A stretch of 64,000 bases of DNA. Source: Allodiplogaster sudhausi. Its lineage: Eukaryota; Nematoda; Chromadorea; Rhabditida; Diplogasteridae. Below, one piece after another: positions 33,985 to 46,340 of this stretch. A program made the translations under genes and the position numbers. Under the pieces are notes generated by a model. That model worked only from the letters and a program-made list of their open reading frames with translations, ran no database searches and was not told the origin of the DNA. Numbering within the stretch: position 1 is the first letter of the stretch; each line of letters begins with the position of its first letter. The DNA lies in the NCBI GenBank assembly GCA_945643635.1, contig CALZFC010000356.1:1895501-1959500 (forward strand), given 5' to 3'.

Positions 33985-34385
33985 CAAAAAAGTCCCTGAC
34001 AAACATTTTCGAAAATTTACATTTTTATGACTTTTCCAGGGAATTTTTGAAATGTTGTTTTTAGTTGATAACCTTTTTTTCTACCTCTACTTTCCAAAAA
34101 CTGCATCTTCGGTAAGAAAGAGGAAGCAAACTAGAGGAAAACTAAACATAATACGTATCAACGAGGGAAATCTCGGGTCAAGATTCATATACAGGTTTTG
34201 CTCTTCCATAAGCGGTTGTATTGTGCACAATTCTCACAATCAGTTAATTCGAATGGTTACAGTCCGGCTCGCAAACGAATTTACAGTAGGCTTCGAATTA
34301 GTTGTCGTAAATTTTTTTAAACCATCTTTGCTCGTAAGAAGGTAATTTTTTTACTTTTGGAGTACGTTTGAGTAGCATATGTACA
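33985..34385. repeat. segmental duplication, right block (copy 55,325-55,725)
   Basis: Near-identical 400 bp: AAAGTCCCTGAC, TTTTCCAGGGAATTTTTG, ATCTCGGGTCAAGATTC and CATCTTTGCTCGTAAGAAGG. This is the best-conserved part of the duplication. Confidence 0.9.
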
Positions 34386-34740
34386 TAGTAAAAGAGCTTC
34401 GAAGAATTCTCAAACACCCATTTATTCTGTGCTAGATCTTTTAATTGCGACAATATTGAAAATAAAAATTTCTCTCTCATGCAAAAAATTATTATTTTAA
34501 GACCATTAATTTTTACACCAAATGAACTATTCTGCTTAACAATTGATTGAATTTGAATGAGCTTATGGTTTTAATCCAAAACGGAATTTTGTTTAGGAAG
34601 GCAAGTGTCCAGGTTGAAGTCGCAGGGATTCTGAGAGGTAATCTTTTTTTGCAATAAAAAAGATTGAGTGCCATAAAAAGTAAATGGCGTACTTTTCTCA
34701 AAAAAGTCAACCGCAAAAAAAAAGAACTAAAAAAGCTCAC

Positions 34741-37700
34741 CACTGTCATCTCAATTGCGAATCTGCCAAGTGACCAGAGATCAGCCGAGAGATCGTAGCA
34801 CTCCTTACGTACCTCTGGCGCTTTACTGAACAGGAGATTTGATAAGAATGATAAAACAGTGCGAGAAGCTGAGTTTCTGGCAGCCGGAACATAGGCTTAG
34901 GGAGAGAAAGTGTGTTTGTGTGAGACTAGAAAATGAGAAAGAGAAAAAAAAGAGAGAGAAAAAACAACGAGAGAGAGACAGAGATATAGGGATAGACAGC
35001 TATAGCTAGAGTGAGTAAGAGAGAGAAAGAGAAGAACAACTAAAACTAACAGGTCCTCAGTGCCGTGATTCGCTCGCAATGGCTGTCCGTCAATGCAGAG
35101 TGTGGAGAGTTCGAAGTCAGCTAGAGTTGCCTTAACATTCAAAGCATTTGTCATGGGCGAGTGACTTCTTTTTTTGCTTCAGATCTCATGGTCAGAATTT
35201 TTTTTTAAATAAAGCTTGTGCGGTGAATCTCTAACTTTGCCGTCGTCGCTGATCAAGATGTTGGCACACTTGATGTCGCGGTGGATGATGTTCCGCTGAT
35301 GACAATAGTCCAAGGCCTGAAAAGTTTGGTTTGGTTTGACTTTTATGATCATGCGGAAGCTGTTTCATGTTTCCTGCTCTCCCTTATCATCTTTCAGGCA
35401 GATCAATCTTCAAGGAGCATGAAACTCAACCGTAATCTATTAGAATTTTCCAGACTATTGTAGTCGCGTCTCTCCAAATCACATGCTCTCTCGCCCTTGT
35501 GTTAGGCAAAGAGGCGCGAATTCAAAAAGTTTTGTTTTCTTTAAAAGATATATTTACCTCCGTCTCTCTTCCCGCGCTCTCTACCGAACATTTGTGTAAC
35601 TCATGGTGCTATAAGTCTAGCAAAAAACAGAGGTTTAACGAAAAGATTACATTTCAACACTGTAATGAGAAGGAATGCAATTTATCTAGGAAGAAACGAA
35701 TTTGAACTTGAATTTTTGTATGGAACTTTTTTTCGAGTAGAACTTGTCTTAGACAAGTGAATCGATACTGAAAAAAGCGTTTAGGCCCATCTTTCAGTTT
35801 TCCACACTAATCTGCTTGTTTCAGTTTTCAAGTTCAATCTTTTTCGCTTAATAAATGTTCTTAACTTTTGCCCCTTTTTCTCCTTCTTTAATTGCACCAA
35901 TGAATTAGTATGCAAAAAAGATGGGCTTAAACTCGTTTTTTTTTAACTGCAAGATTATAAAAAAGTATGAAAATGAAAAGGAATCGACGAATCCTAAGCC
36001 TAATCCTCATGCCAACTAATTCTTGTCTTTCTTCTCTCTTCTTCCTCTTTTATACAACAGCAAACTGACCAAGGTCGTGTCCCTGATCAGCAGCGCGTAC
36101 TCAGCCTCTTTCAGCTTCCGAATGACGCAACCGAGATCGCCGAGTCGGCAGAGTTGCGTGGCCACAAGGAGATCGCCGTTGTCGCGGAAGACACCCTTGA
36201 ACTCGATGATGTTCGGGCCGCCACGTAGCTGAAATGCAAGCGAATCAAACTTTCAAATGGATGTCTGTATCTACATCTCCACGTACAATGTGCATGCCGA
36301 ATCTTTTTTTTAAGTTTCTGCAGTACTTTTTCACTCGGTAAAAAGAAACATCGATAATATAAGAAGTATTCGTGAGAATGTGCACAAGCCTTCGTGAGAA
36401 TGCACACTTCTCGCCGAACATCGTAATCCGTGTCTTCCGTGTCTGCGGTCTGGAGCTTCGTGTGATGAAGCCAATCGAGCACTTTCGCGGCAACCAGTTC
36501 GGGCGGCGTGCTAAGAAGCTTAGCCTGGAAAATGTGCATTTGGTTAATTGTAAGTTTAACCGTTTATCTTTTTGTTAATTTTTTGTACTCATGTTATTAA
36601 ATTGAGCTCTAGCGAGCAATCAATGTTTTGTTCTTTCCAGTAGATTTAGAGCCGGAGAAGACATATGTATGCAATCATCCATCTTCACACTGTTGTTCCT
36701 CTGCCGGTCCGCTTTCTCTCATTTACTGAATGCTCAATAATTACTGGATCAGTCAAACCAATAATCTGCTAATTGAAGCCTGACAGTATTACAAAGTAAA
36801 CCTGAAAATTTCATTAAGATTATCCCACCTTTAAAAAGTTTCGTTCAAAAGCATGAATTCCCAGTTTTTATGATGGCCACTGTATATGGCATACAATGTC
36901 TCGATCCAAGCCCCGGGGCAGCCCCCCCCCCTCGAAGGATGGAGAGAGAGGGTGCGCAAGAAACTGAGAGACCACGATTGAAGGTGACAAATCTCGTTCT
37001 AAAGCAGATTTTTTTTCTTATTCATAAGTTTTGTCACGTGGACCTTTTATACTCATTCTCTTGCCTGGAATTTGCATTTGGATGTTTTCATTTCGTCATT
37101 TCTTGGGCTTTCTGGCCGGTCCGCTTTGCTTTCTCTCCTTTGAGCAAGGCGTTTTTTTTCGTTGTAGTTCATCTCTTCTTTGCACAAGTGATAAACTTGT
37201 TGCTCTTTGCCCTTGAAAGGCTCATATATTTATTGTGTTCGTTCTTTGGAACATTCACCAAAAGTTTGGTAATATTCTCCGGATGAAGGAGCTGTTCAGG
37301 ATTGAGACTTCCTCGAGAGAATATACTGGAATTATCTGTGAATCTTGTTGTTGGGTCCTTCGTTCAGATAACTTTTGAGTGAGAATTAAGGAGACCACCC
37401 CTTTCAGGAGGTCTCGCTCCCTTCTCTTTCCATTCTCCTGGCACTCTCATCAGATTTTTCTTCTTACTTCCTCCGTTGTGCATCTCTCCGCCTCCCTCTT
37501 CTTCTTCCATTTTTATTTCTTTATTAGTGCTCTCGAATGAAGCACAGGATTTAAGGAAATTTACCGAATACCCGCATAATACTTTTATCAAAAGGAGAAA
37601 AAAGAAGAAAAGAGATTGGCAGAAACAGAGAGAATAATATACAAACCTGAATCACTTCCCCATAGCTGCCTTCCCCGAGAACCACCTCCGTCCTCTCGAG

Positions 37701-37964
37701 ATTGCCGGCTGCTGGCTGAAGAGGAATGTTTTGAACTTGACGAAATTAAAGTAAATTCAAATTGTATACGGTACTCCACAAAATTATGTTGTTTCTTTTC
37801 TTCTCTCTTTTTTCTTTTTCTTTTCCATAAAACTTTTTCGAAGAAAAAAAATATATACATTTACATATATGTTTGGATTATAAGAAACCAAAGGCACGAA
37901 AGGGCATGAAACTAACAGGGATCTGATCCATGATCACATTTTGCGGAGTATTGTAGACAGTCAT
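34741..37964 (-). CDS. protein kinase with DFE in place of DFG, 3' end unresolved
   Basis: Seven exons with matching phases: 37964-37917 (MTVYNTPQNVIMDQIP), 37715-37647, 36524-36390, 36228-36070, 35316-35236, 35130-35051, 34825-34741. Kinase marks in order: glycine loop GEGSYGEV, VAAK lysine, RREVCIL helix, GPNIIEFKGVF, catalytic loop HRDIKCANIL, then ADFELST where DFG is expected, HGTEDLKAPEV activation end, and DLWSLGRFAIEM. The lineage is unclear; HGT..APE recalls MAP3K/STE-type kinases. HRD and the beta-3 lysine are intact, so activity is possible despite the Gly-to-Glu change. The exon 3 donor is GC (AAG|GCTTGT). Only about 220 residues are resolved; the C-lobe end is missing, and a duplicated repeat starts near 34.6 kb. 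Confidence 0.8.
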
Positions 37965-38294
37965 TGAGTATGTGAAGAAAAGAGAAGCAGAGACAAAAGA
38001 CGAGTCGCGGTGTGTGATAATAGAAGAACTGAGAATGTAACTATTTTGACCGAAAGTGACTTAAGATGGAGTACTCTGCGGACTTCACGATTAGTACAGT
38101 TGATATCATTCGAAGTTTTCTTCTATCTAAATAACGTCTTATACTGATATACATACATTTAACTGCTATTGCATCGCAAGTTCAAGATGTCTCATTTTTA
38201 TTCAAACATATATATGTATACAACAGATTTAGAATCATTTAATCCTCAGACCGATTAGCTCCTCCCGCCGCCGGGCCACCGCCTTGCGAAGCTT

Positions 38295-38470
38295 TTCGCC
38301 CAGCACGCTTCCACAGTCAGCCAGCCAAATGATTTGTAAATACTTTTATTTTTATTTATTTATTTTTAAAATATATATGTTTCTACAATGTATATTTTGG
38401 ATATGTATATGCACAGTTGTTATTTTTAATTTCTAAGCAATGATAAAACCAACATTCGATTTAAGACAGG
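38295..38470. repeat. dispersed repeat copy (see 25,790-25,990)
   Basis: Same block order as at 25.8 kb, upstream of a foldback structure. Confidence 0.6.
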
Positions 38471-38474
38471 ATGT

Positions 38475-39485
38475 CCATAAGACTCGAGCAGGGCCCAGTT
38501 ATGACCTGCCCTAGGAATTTTCTTCGAGTTTGTTCATGAAAATTGGTTACAGTATACAACTTGACGTAGCCATAAGAGTAGGATAACAAGGCCTTATGGA
38601 AAAACTGTAGAAAAAAAGATTGGAATATTTTAATTCGAATAACCTAAAATGTGAATTCTTGGGCGAAATGACAACGACGGCACTGGCACTACTTTTATGA
38701 TTTATAACAAAAGATCGTATGCATGGAATTTCATTAAAAGGGGTTCATCTTGTAGAAAATTTCATCCTCTTTCTTATGATGTATGTTTCTACAGGAAAAA
38801 ATGTTTTTAAAGTAGTTTTTTAAACCTTCTAATCGTACATGACAAAATTTCCATATAAATTGAAACTTTTCAATAAAATAATGTATGTAACATTTGAAGA
38901 TCTCCGTGAGAGCTCTTAGATGATATACTTACGATTTTGTAATATTGACATTGAGCGCAGTTATGGATCGAAGAATTCGCTTGCACGGTGTTACAGTTTA
39001 CACAGGAGCATGTTCAAGCGTTTGGGAACCGAAGAGCGAGACCTTCAATGCTTTTGAAATAGACATATGTTGTACCAAATGTCATGCACTTTAGGCCTAT
39101 CTAGGAGCCGTTCTGCAGAAATAAGAATAAAATACTTAAGTTGGCAAAAAACCGCCTTCGAAAATATTCAGGGCCGTGTTTTAGGGCCAAAATGAAATTT
39201 TATGAAAACATCATCAACATGAAAATTAAAGCCCTTTAAAAAAGCTATCCAACGATACCTCGATGGTTGTCTAACTATATGTTTTAAGCGAGTTTTTACA
39301 AGTGAAAAATATAACATTACTGCACCGGGTCCCGCGCGGAAAATTTTTTTCAAGTTTGAAATATAGCCTATTTTGAATATGGCCACGTCGAGTTGTATAC
39401 TGTTACCAATTTTCATGAACAAACTCGAAAAAAAATTCCTAGGGCAGGCCTTGATCGAAGGATACTGACATGCTCTCTGAAATAG
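38475..39485. mobile_element. foldback-like element with short outer arms
   Basis: CCTAGGAATTTTCTTCGAGT with TTCATGAAAATTGGT near 38,515-38,550 is the reverse complement of ACTCGAAAAAAAATTCCTAG with ACCAATTTTCATGAA near 39,400-39,445. Its interior 38,563-38,965 matches the minus strand of 41,440-41,830. The right half is the third copy of the 28.3-29.1 kb repeat. Confidence 0.6.
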
Positions 39486-39830
39486 CTCTAAGAATTCGCC
39501 GACATACGAAAAGATAAGCATAGATTTTGTTGATATATAATGTACTTCAAAGAGAGAGATCGTAGGCATAGCAACTAAAAAGACCCAAAATTATCGCGAT
39601 TATCACAGATAATTCACTACAAAGATAACACTATAGAAAACACACACATGCAAGCGACCTCAGTTGGGGCCGAGATAGCAGGACTGGTCGGTGCGTTGCT
39701 TCGTCACGCCAGGAGCTGCAAAACTGGATGGATAAAAAAAATTTTCTTTCAACCGTTTTCCAAATGTCAGAGCAGTGAATAATAAACAAGTGCACTTTTA
39801 TTGTGCATTGAAAGGTAGCTGAGTTGAAGT

Positions 39831-40830
39831 TTAGCGGGCCTTGTTTGGCGGGAAGGGCGCGATCTTCTCGAACGTATTGCTGATTGGGCCATCATTGAGG
39901 GCCCCTAAGCGCGTGATTTCGTACTCGGCGAGTTCAGGATGGTTAAGGCAGTCGTCAACATTACTCGGACTGAACGAAGGAACATTTAGACTCCGTCCAG
40001 CCGTCCGCAAAAGGTTTCCTGAATATTGTTAATTCAGAGGCGAGTTTCGTCAAACGGAGATGTTCCATGAACCTGTTGCAGAATTCAAGAAGAACAACGT
40101 TGTAGAAGAAATTTCTTCCAACCGCCACTTGCGTCTGGGCGGTGTTGATATAAAATATAAGTTGTCTTAATCTTCATACGAATATTACACATATATTTAC
40201 ACGATAAAAAATCTTTATACATGTAGTATTTTACAATTTTCCACTACCCATACTATTTTGCATCATTCTTGCGTTTTTTTCCCTCAAAAACTGCGTACCT
40301 TCATGACGACATAGGAGATTCCATTCTGCCTACGGTTCAGCTCATCCACACTTTTCTGCACGTTGCGCTGTAAGAATGCTGATTTCATAAAAAAGTGTTC
40401 GAGAAAGGGAAGAGGAGACGGTAGGAATGATTTTTTATTTAGAAGATTAAATTAATTAACTTATTAAATATGGTTTTTAAGTTTCCCAGGGTTGTCACGT
40501 TCAGGGTGGCTTCATTGCAGATGAAATTGACTTCCACTTCCTTATCGATCGGGACGTCAAAGCGTTGTCCGGGAGTTCCGGCAGCGAGACCTGAAAGACC
40601 CTTCATCCTTCGTATCTCTTCTTCGACTCTTGGCAGCTTTGCGCACACCGACGCAATGAGCGTGAGAGCCTAGACGTAGGCCTCTCTTTCGGTCTGCGGT
40701 CAGATGGTGCCCCTCGCGGCAGACTCGAAGAGCGAAAAAGCTCCGCTCCGGAGTCTCTACTTGGCTCTTTGATCACTGCTTTTGGTGCAGCCGGCACAGC
40801 GGACTCCGCCGATTCGCTCCTTCTTGAAAT
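39831..40830 (-). CDS. unidentified helical protein gene, one frameshift
   Basis: Exons: Ser/Arg-rich segment about 40,830-40,680 (KAVIKEPSRDSGAELFRSSS); 40669-40499 (VCAKLPRVEEEIRRMKGLSG, ending NEATLN); 40367-40299 (RNVQKSVDELNRRQNGISY); 40134 onward (TQVAVGRNFFYNVVLLEFCN). The last three junctions are all phase 0. At about 40,030 the frame LTKLASEL must shift by one base to continue GNLLRTAGRSLNVPSFSPS and KIAPFPPNKAR-stop (TAA 39831-39833). One extra A would explain it. The protein is charged and helical with a Pro/Ser C-terminus; the family was not recognised. The 5' end is unresolved. Confidence 0.6.
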
Positions 40831-40874
40831 GAAGAAGAGAAAATATTAATAACCATTTTCATTAATTAAAGTTA

Positions 40875-42458
40875 TTAAGAGAGCCAATCTGATTGTGAGA
40901 GATTCGACCAGGGCTCTATGTAAGGCATGTCGGAAACAAAATTATTTTTTTGATTTTCTTTTCCTTCTAAAGGCTTATGAGGCATCATAAAAAGACCTCA
41001 AAAACATTTTTTCCAAAAATTATTTTCTTCAGTTTACCATGAATATGCACCGAAAACCCAAAAAAAATTAAATCACCATAGCTTTGTTCGTTGTTAACAT
41101 ATATTTATTTTGAACTGCTTGTTCGATTAAGAGTTGTAAGGCGCATAAAAAGGTCCTAATGACATTTTGCAAAAAAATTATTAAAGGCTTCATTTTGGCA
41201 TTTTAATATTTCGAGTGGTGCGTTTGGGGCATAAAAACCATGTTAAAAAACCCCATGTTAAAAAACTGAAGGCACCACGCGAAAGAGCGACCTTTTTTAC
41301 CCCTATTTAAATGCATTTTACTAAAAAATTATGACACACCTGTTTCAATATTTTGACTTGAAGCGCGCGATTCGGTCAAAATGGCGCATTTTTCGGCTGT
41401 CGAGGCACCCTGCAAGCGCATTCATCGATCAATAACTGCGCTCAATGTTAATATTACAAAATCGTAAGTATATCATCTAAGAGCTCTCACGAAGAGCTTC
41501 AAATGTTACATACATTCTTTTATGGAAAAGTTTCAATCTATATGGGAAATTTCGTTCTGTACGATTAGAAGGCTTAAAAAACTACTTTAAAAACATTTTT
41601 GCCTGTAGAAACATACATCATAAGAAAGAGGATGAAATTTGCTACAAGATGAACTCCTTTCAATGGAATTCCATGCATACGATCTTTTGTTATAAGCCAT
41701 AAAAGTTGTGCCAGTAGCGTCGCTGTCATTTTGCCCAAGAATTCACTTTTTAGGTTATTCGAATTAGAATATTCCAATCCTTTTTTCTACAGTTTTTCCA
41801 TAAGGCCTTGTTATCCTAGTCTTATGGCTTATAACAAAAGTTCGTATTCATGGAATTCCATTGAAAGGAGTTCATTTTGTAGCAAATTTCATCCTCTTTC
41901 TTATGATGTATGTTTCGACAGGCGAAAATGTTTTTAAAGAAGTTTTTTAAGCCTTCTAATCGTAAAAATGCGCCATTTTGACCGACTCGCGCCCTTCATG
42001 TCAAAATATTGAAACAGGTGTATCGGAGTTTTTTAGTAAAAGGCATTTAAATAGGGGTAAAAAAGGTCGCTCTTTCACGTGGTACCTTCAGTTTTTTAAC
42101 ATGGGGGGGGGTTCTTATGCCCCAACTGAACCACTCGAAATATTAAAATGCCAAAATAAGGCCTTTAATAATTTTTTTTGCAAAATGTCATTAGTACCTT
42201 TTTATGCGCCTTTGCACTCTGAATCGAACAAGCAATTCAAAATAAATATATGATAACAACGAACAAAGTTATGGTGATTTGAAGTTTTTTGGGTTTTCGG
42301 TGCATATCCATGGGAAACTGAAGAAAATAATTTTTGGAAAAAAATTTTTCGAGGTTTTTTTTAGGATGCCTCATAAGCCTTTAGAAGGAAAAGAAAATCA
42401 AAAAATAATTTTGTTCCCGACATGCCCCTGATCAAGTCTCCCAGATTGGCTCTCTTAA
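40875..42458. mobile_element. large foldback element with about 520-bp inverted arms
   Basis: The outer ends TTAAGAGAGCCAATCTG are exact inverted copies. Arms 40,875-41,395 and about 41,955-42,458 match throughout (for example ATTTTCTTCAGTTT, GAACTGCTTGTTCGATT against its complement, and AGGTCGCTCTTTC). The core has a second nested inverted pair, about 41,570-41,720 against 41,822-41,960. No transposase. A solo-like end, TTAAGAGAGCCTATCTG, is at about 30,773. Confidence 0.85.
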
Positions 42459-42459
42459 T

Positions 42460-44050
42460 ATTATGGTAAATTCAAAAATCTATCCCAAATTTGCGTCTCA
42501 TTACAAGAGAGTTTTACGATAAATTATGGTAAAACCATGTTAACTTACTCAGCGCAATTTAACATATTGCTGATTAATTATTCAAATCAGCGCATTTTAA
42601 CATATGCAATTTAACATATTCAACGTTTAAAATGTCACTATGAAGATATCATCCGTTCAGAACGGAAATTTGGATCAGAGGTTAATATAGGCTATTGACT
42701 TGATCTAATCCATGTGTAAATAAACAGCATGGAGAGGAATCTCGAGTGGACTTTAGAAGCAAAGACCAAAAACGAGGCCATTTCTATGCGATCGACTCTG
42801 ACAGCGAGAGAAACGATCTAGCAAGAATGGTTCGCTTGCGAATCTCTCCAGGCTAGCAAAAAATCTCCCAAAGGGTGATATTGCAGCGAGAAATTCAAGC
42901 AACTTTTATCCAGTGCGAGACTACTCAATGAGTCAAGCAGAGGAAGACCCAAATGAAACGAATCCAGCCAAAGGCGACTCATTCAAAGTGGGCGAATCCG
43001 ATTGCAAGTCACTCCAGCCTGGTATCAATTTCGCTTACACGGAAGACACCTAGCAAGTGACTCCAGCAAAAGGAAATCCCGATAGCGAACGACTCAACTC
43101 TGGCACCTAGCGAATCACTCAAGCCAAAGGGAAAATTCACTCGAACCTTTCAAGCCAACGGAGGCAAGAGGCTCAAGAGCGAAGAGGGTGAAGAGGGCAG
43201 GGGAACAACGAACCCCAGAGAAGAACGAAGAACCGACCGCCCGCTGAGCTCTATAGGTTTGCAACTGAGGAGACAGGGGCTAGAGCTCCCTCCTCATCAA
43301 CATAGTGGGCGAGCAGAGGCTCCCACTTTGCATACAGGACTCATCCCCCTTAATTTTTTATCACGCGTGACAAGTATCCCGTGATTTGTACTTACGAGGT
43401 CGCACTTATCCTCGTTCTACATTTCAACGCGTTAATGTAGAGTATTATGCTGAGCAAGGGGCGCATAGCTATCGTGATTACTATGAGCAATGAATTATAA
43501 CGTGCAGTTTAGGAAGTGACGAAATGTTTTGAAGCATACGTGTTGGAATATTCACAATGTTGCGTTTTCTTCTCTACTTTTGTTGTCGATGTATATACAT
43601 ATCTTATCTTTCTTTAAAAATTTTATTCTTAAAAAATATGTTTATTTATATCTACGAAACAGTAAAATTACGCGTGCAAAATATAATTTCCCGGATTTAC
43701 GAAGTCAAAAAAAGACAATTCTCCATTTTAAAGTAATCTTTCTTTTGAAGCATACGTGCTGCAATGTTACATTATCTTTTGTACTTTTGATGTCGATGCG
43801 TCGACAGAACTTGGGAAAAGGAATCATTTAACTTGACGTCGCCCGCGGAGAGAAGTCGACTCGGGAAGAGCTGCGGCTTTTCGGAAAAAGAATGAGCATC
43901 CCTGTCAGCCATCATCCTTCGTCCAATTTGCCCTCGTCTTCACTCTGCCTTTTCTTCTTTGACATCGAAATTATTTTCATGTCGAATTTTGCTCCAGCCC
44001 AAAAACAGGCTTAATAATAATCTTTATACAATCAATTGAATTTAATAAGA
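42460..44050. other. no supported gene; degenerate tandem region 42,770-43,150
   Basis: 42,770-43,150 contains many loose variants of GCGAATCACTCCAGCC and AAAGG with stops in all frames, an eroded minisatellite or dead coding repeat. GAAGCATACGTG followed by TGTTGCAATGTT-like blocks repeats at 43,533 and 43,746. Confidence 0.4.
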
Positions 44051-44054
44051 TTAA

Positions 44055-44644
44055 CTCTTAATCATTTTGGAATGCATTGGCATTGGGGAAGACTGCAATC
44101 TTTCAATCGCGTGCTATGCAATGGTCGAGATGGTTTACTCTCTCAAAAATGTCACGTTCACTCCTAAAGGCTGCACAATGAGGAGTGGTAGCGAATGCGA
44201 GCCCGTGCCTTACAACTTTGATGAGAAGGCGCCCAAGTACCTTTGCATCTGTACTGGCAACAACTGCAATGAGAAGCATAGTACCTTCTGCAACGCTTTC
44301 ATCGAGGACGCCAAAGCACTGTATCTCAAGGACTACACTCCGCTCACTTGGAGCACGACCACCATCGAGGTCTGGAAAGTGGCCTTTTTTAAGACAAAAT
44401 ATTGCACGTAAAACGCGACTTCAACCGCATTCGAATGAAAAGCGAGTGAACAATGGGGAATAGTGAAATATCTCGCATATAATTCTACGTGAGATCTTCA
44501 AAAAATTTTCAATTGATAAGCTAAAGCTTCCTTCATTTCAGCCCACTACCGAGAAGGAGAGCGGTGGCTCCTACTCCCCGCCCATCTTACTGATCATCGG
44601 CGCAGTCGGAGGCTTCCTCCTTATCTTGGCACTTATCGTTGGCG
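44055..44644 (+). CDS. three-finger (Ly6/activin-receptor-like) ectodomain plus transmembrane helix, partial
   Basis: Exon ~44,058-44,369 carries a Cys pattern of the three-finger fold: ECIGIGEDCNLSIAC, KGCTMRSGSEC, then the terminal CICTGNNCN signature. It ends TTTIE at a GTCTGG donor. Exon 44542-44644 after TTTCAG reads TEKESGGSYSPPILL and a membrane helix (IIGAVGGFLLILALIVGG), ending at a GTGAGA donor. The phases agree. Such ectodomains occur in activin/TGF-beta receptors and Ly6 proteins. No kinase domain is visible downstream, where a TIR-family element lies 230 bp away. The upstream side lacks an AG acceptor, so the 5' end is missing or lost. Confidence 0.65.
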
Positions 44645-44869
44645 GTGAGATACATGCAAAAAGATAATGGATCTTGCGATTTGAGACAGAAAAATTATTT
44701 CCGGAAAATGCGATACATTTTCACGCCGGAAGTTACGTTATTTAGGACGAATTCGAAAATAACTGACTTGCAACAATTTATTGACCCACAACCCTGAATT
44801 CTTAGTGGGAATGTGCGGGCATTAATCCAGGTGGGGGCATTGGCACTCGCGCCATTCTAACATTGGGGA

Positions 44870-45003
44870 TTGCAAAGAATGGTCATGACCATGGTCATGA
44901 CCTGGTCACGACCTGTCCTCGACGTGGTCAAGACCAAAAACGGTCGTGACTGTCTCTCGACGACATGTCATTGACAGAACGTAAGATTAATCGCGCGGCA
45001 AGT
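44870..45003. mobile_element. short element of the TTAATC..GCGGC family, copy 1
   Basis: GGTCATGACC repeats, GACGTGGTCAAGACC, GACATGTCATTGACAGAACG, and the terminus GATTAATCGCGCGGC. Nearly identical to 46,731-46,864. Confidence 0.8.
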
Positions 45004-45554
45004 ATCAGAGAAGATAGAGGTCTTCGACTACGCACAGCAACAAGACTGCCGGCCGACTTTCCCAATTCATGAGGGTGTCAAGTCGATGTTCTTAATTGGT
45101 GGGGCCGGCGCCTGAGAATAACAAGGGTTGCGCCCGCGGGATAATATGGTAAACCTTGAATATTTGATTGAGGGTGTGTCATTGTTGTTTCCACTAACGT
45201 TTTTGTGTTTTATAATGGTTTAACATATATTTGGATGCAATGGAGTAATACCTTTTTTTCTAAAATTGTGTTGCCAAGGAAGAATCTAAAGTTCCCCTTG
45301 TTGCGTTGACTTTTAAATTACACTTGTTAACACTTTGCTGTGACTTTTTCTTCATTTTTTTAATCCCTATTTGATAAAGCTGAATGAAGAAGGATTTTGC
45401 CCAGTTGCAATGGAATTAAGCAATGGGTTGGGCACGTACAGCAAAGAAAGTGAGCAGGGTGGCCGCAGGCGGCGTGCCTTGTCATGCGAGATTGTCGTGA
45501 TCCCTCAAAACAATCATCACTGTGTGAAGAGGCCTTCGCAGAAACGATATGGAG

Positions 45555-45678
45555 AGAGAGTGTATGAGAGATAGAGAAAGAGAGAGAGAGTTCGTGGAGT
45601 GACAAAGAGAGAGAGAACGAGAGAAAGAGAGAGAGAGCGAGTGAGCGAGAGAGAATGAGTTAGTGGAAGGCTAGTAAC

Positions 45679-45733
<55 letters not shown>

Positions 45734-45805
45734 GAGAAAGAGAGAGAGAGAGAGAGCGAGTGAGCGAGGGAGAATGAGTTCGTGGAAGGCTAGTAACAGA
45801 GAGGA

Positions 45806-45857
<52 letters not shown>

Positions 45858-45870
45858 CGAGAGCTCACAG
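45555..45870. repeat. GA microsatellite with a duplicated higher-order unit
   Basis: (GA)n interrupted twice by an identical segment: GCGAGTGAGCGAG followed by GAATGAGTT and GTGGAAGGCTAGTAACAG, a tandem duplication of about 110 bp inside the microsatellite. Confidence 0.85.
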
Positions 45871-46260
45871 AAATCATTGAAGCACATTGTTCAATCGAAG
45901 TGGTTTATTGGATACCTGCTGGCTTTGTATTATGTGCATCTTGTCTCGAATACTCTTAGTGACGAGATTTTGCGTGTTTTTTTCGGGGTTTGAGGGAGTA
46001 TGGGGTGGCATATATCCTTGGAGGAGGATCTCGGCTGAAAGTTTAACCGAAACCTCAACCGATAGTGCCTAGGTTCTGTTGCATTCTCTCGAGTTTTCAC
46101 CCAAGAAAACGACAGTTTACTACGGCGGCTGATGTGTAGGCGTAATTGTCCAATCTCCTTGCAGGTGTAGATTCAGACTCGTAGATATTATTTGAACAAC
46201 AAAATCCACCTCTGTTGGTGTCAGGCGATAGCGCCTCGCGAAAAGTGATTGGTTGGGAAG

Positions 46261-46305
46261 ACACGGTCTGTTGTGGTCCTGCGGCAGGACCACAACAGAC
46301 CGTGT
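46261..46305. repeat. perfect palindrome, 22-bp arms and 1-bp centre
   Basis: Positions 46,261-46,282 are the exact reverse complement of 46,284-46,305 (ends ACACGGTCTG and CAGACCGTGT, central G). It could extrude as a cruciform. No obvious terminator T-tract follows. Confidence 0.9.
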
Positions 46306-46340
46306 TTTGGGGCTCTAATTGCTTCTTGCATCATCACGTT

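Noticed and set aside
36870..37286. 138-codon plus-strand hydrophobic frame
   Set aside because: Lies in an intron of the minus-strand kinase; T-rich composition explains the hydrophobic translation.
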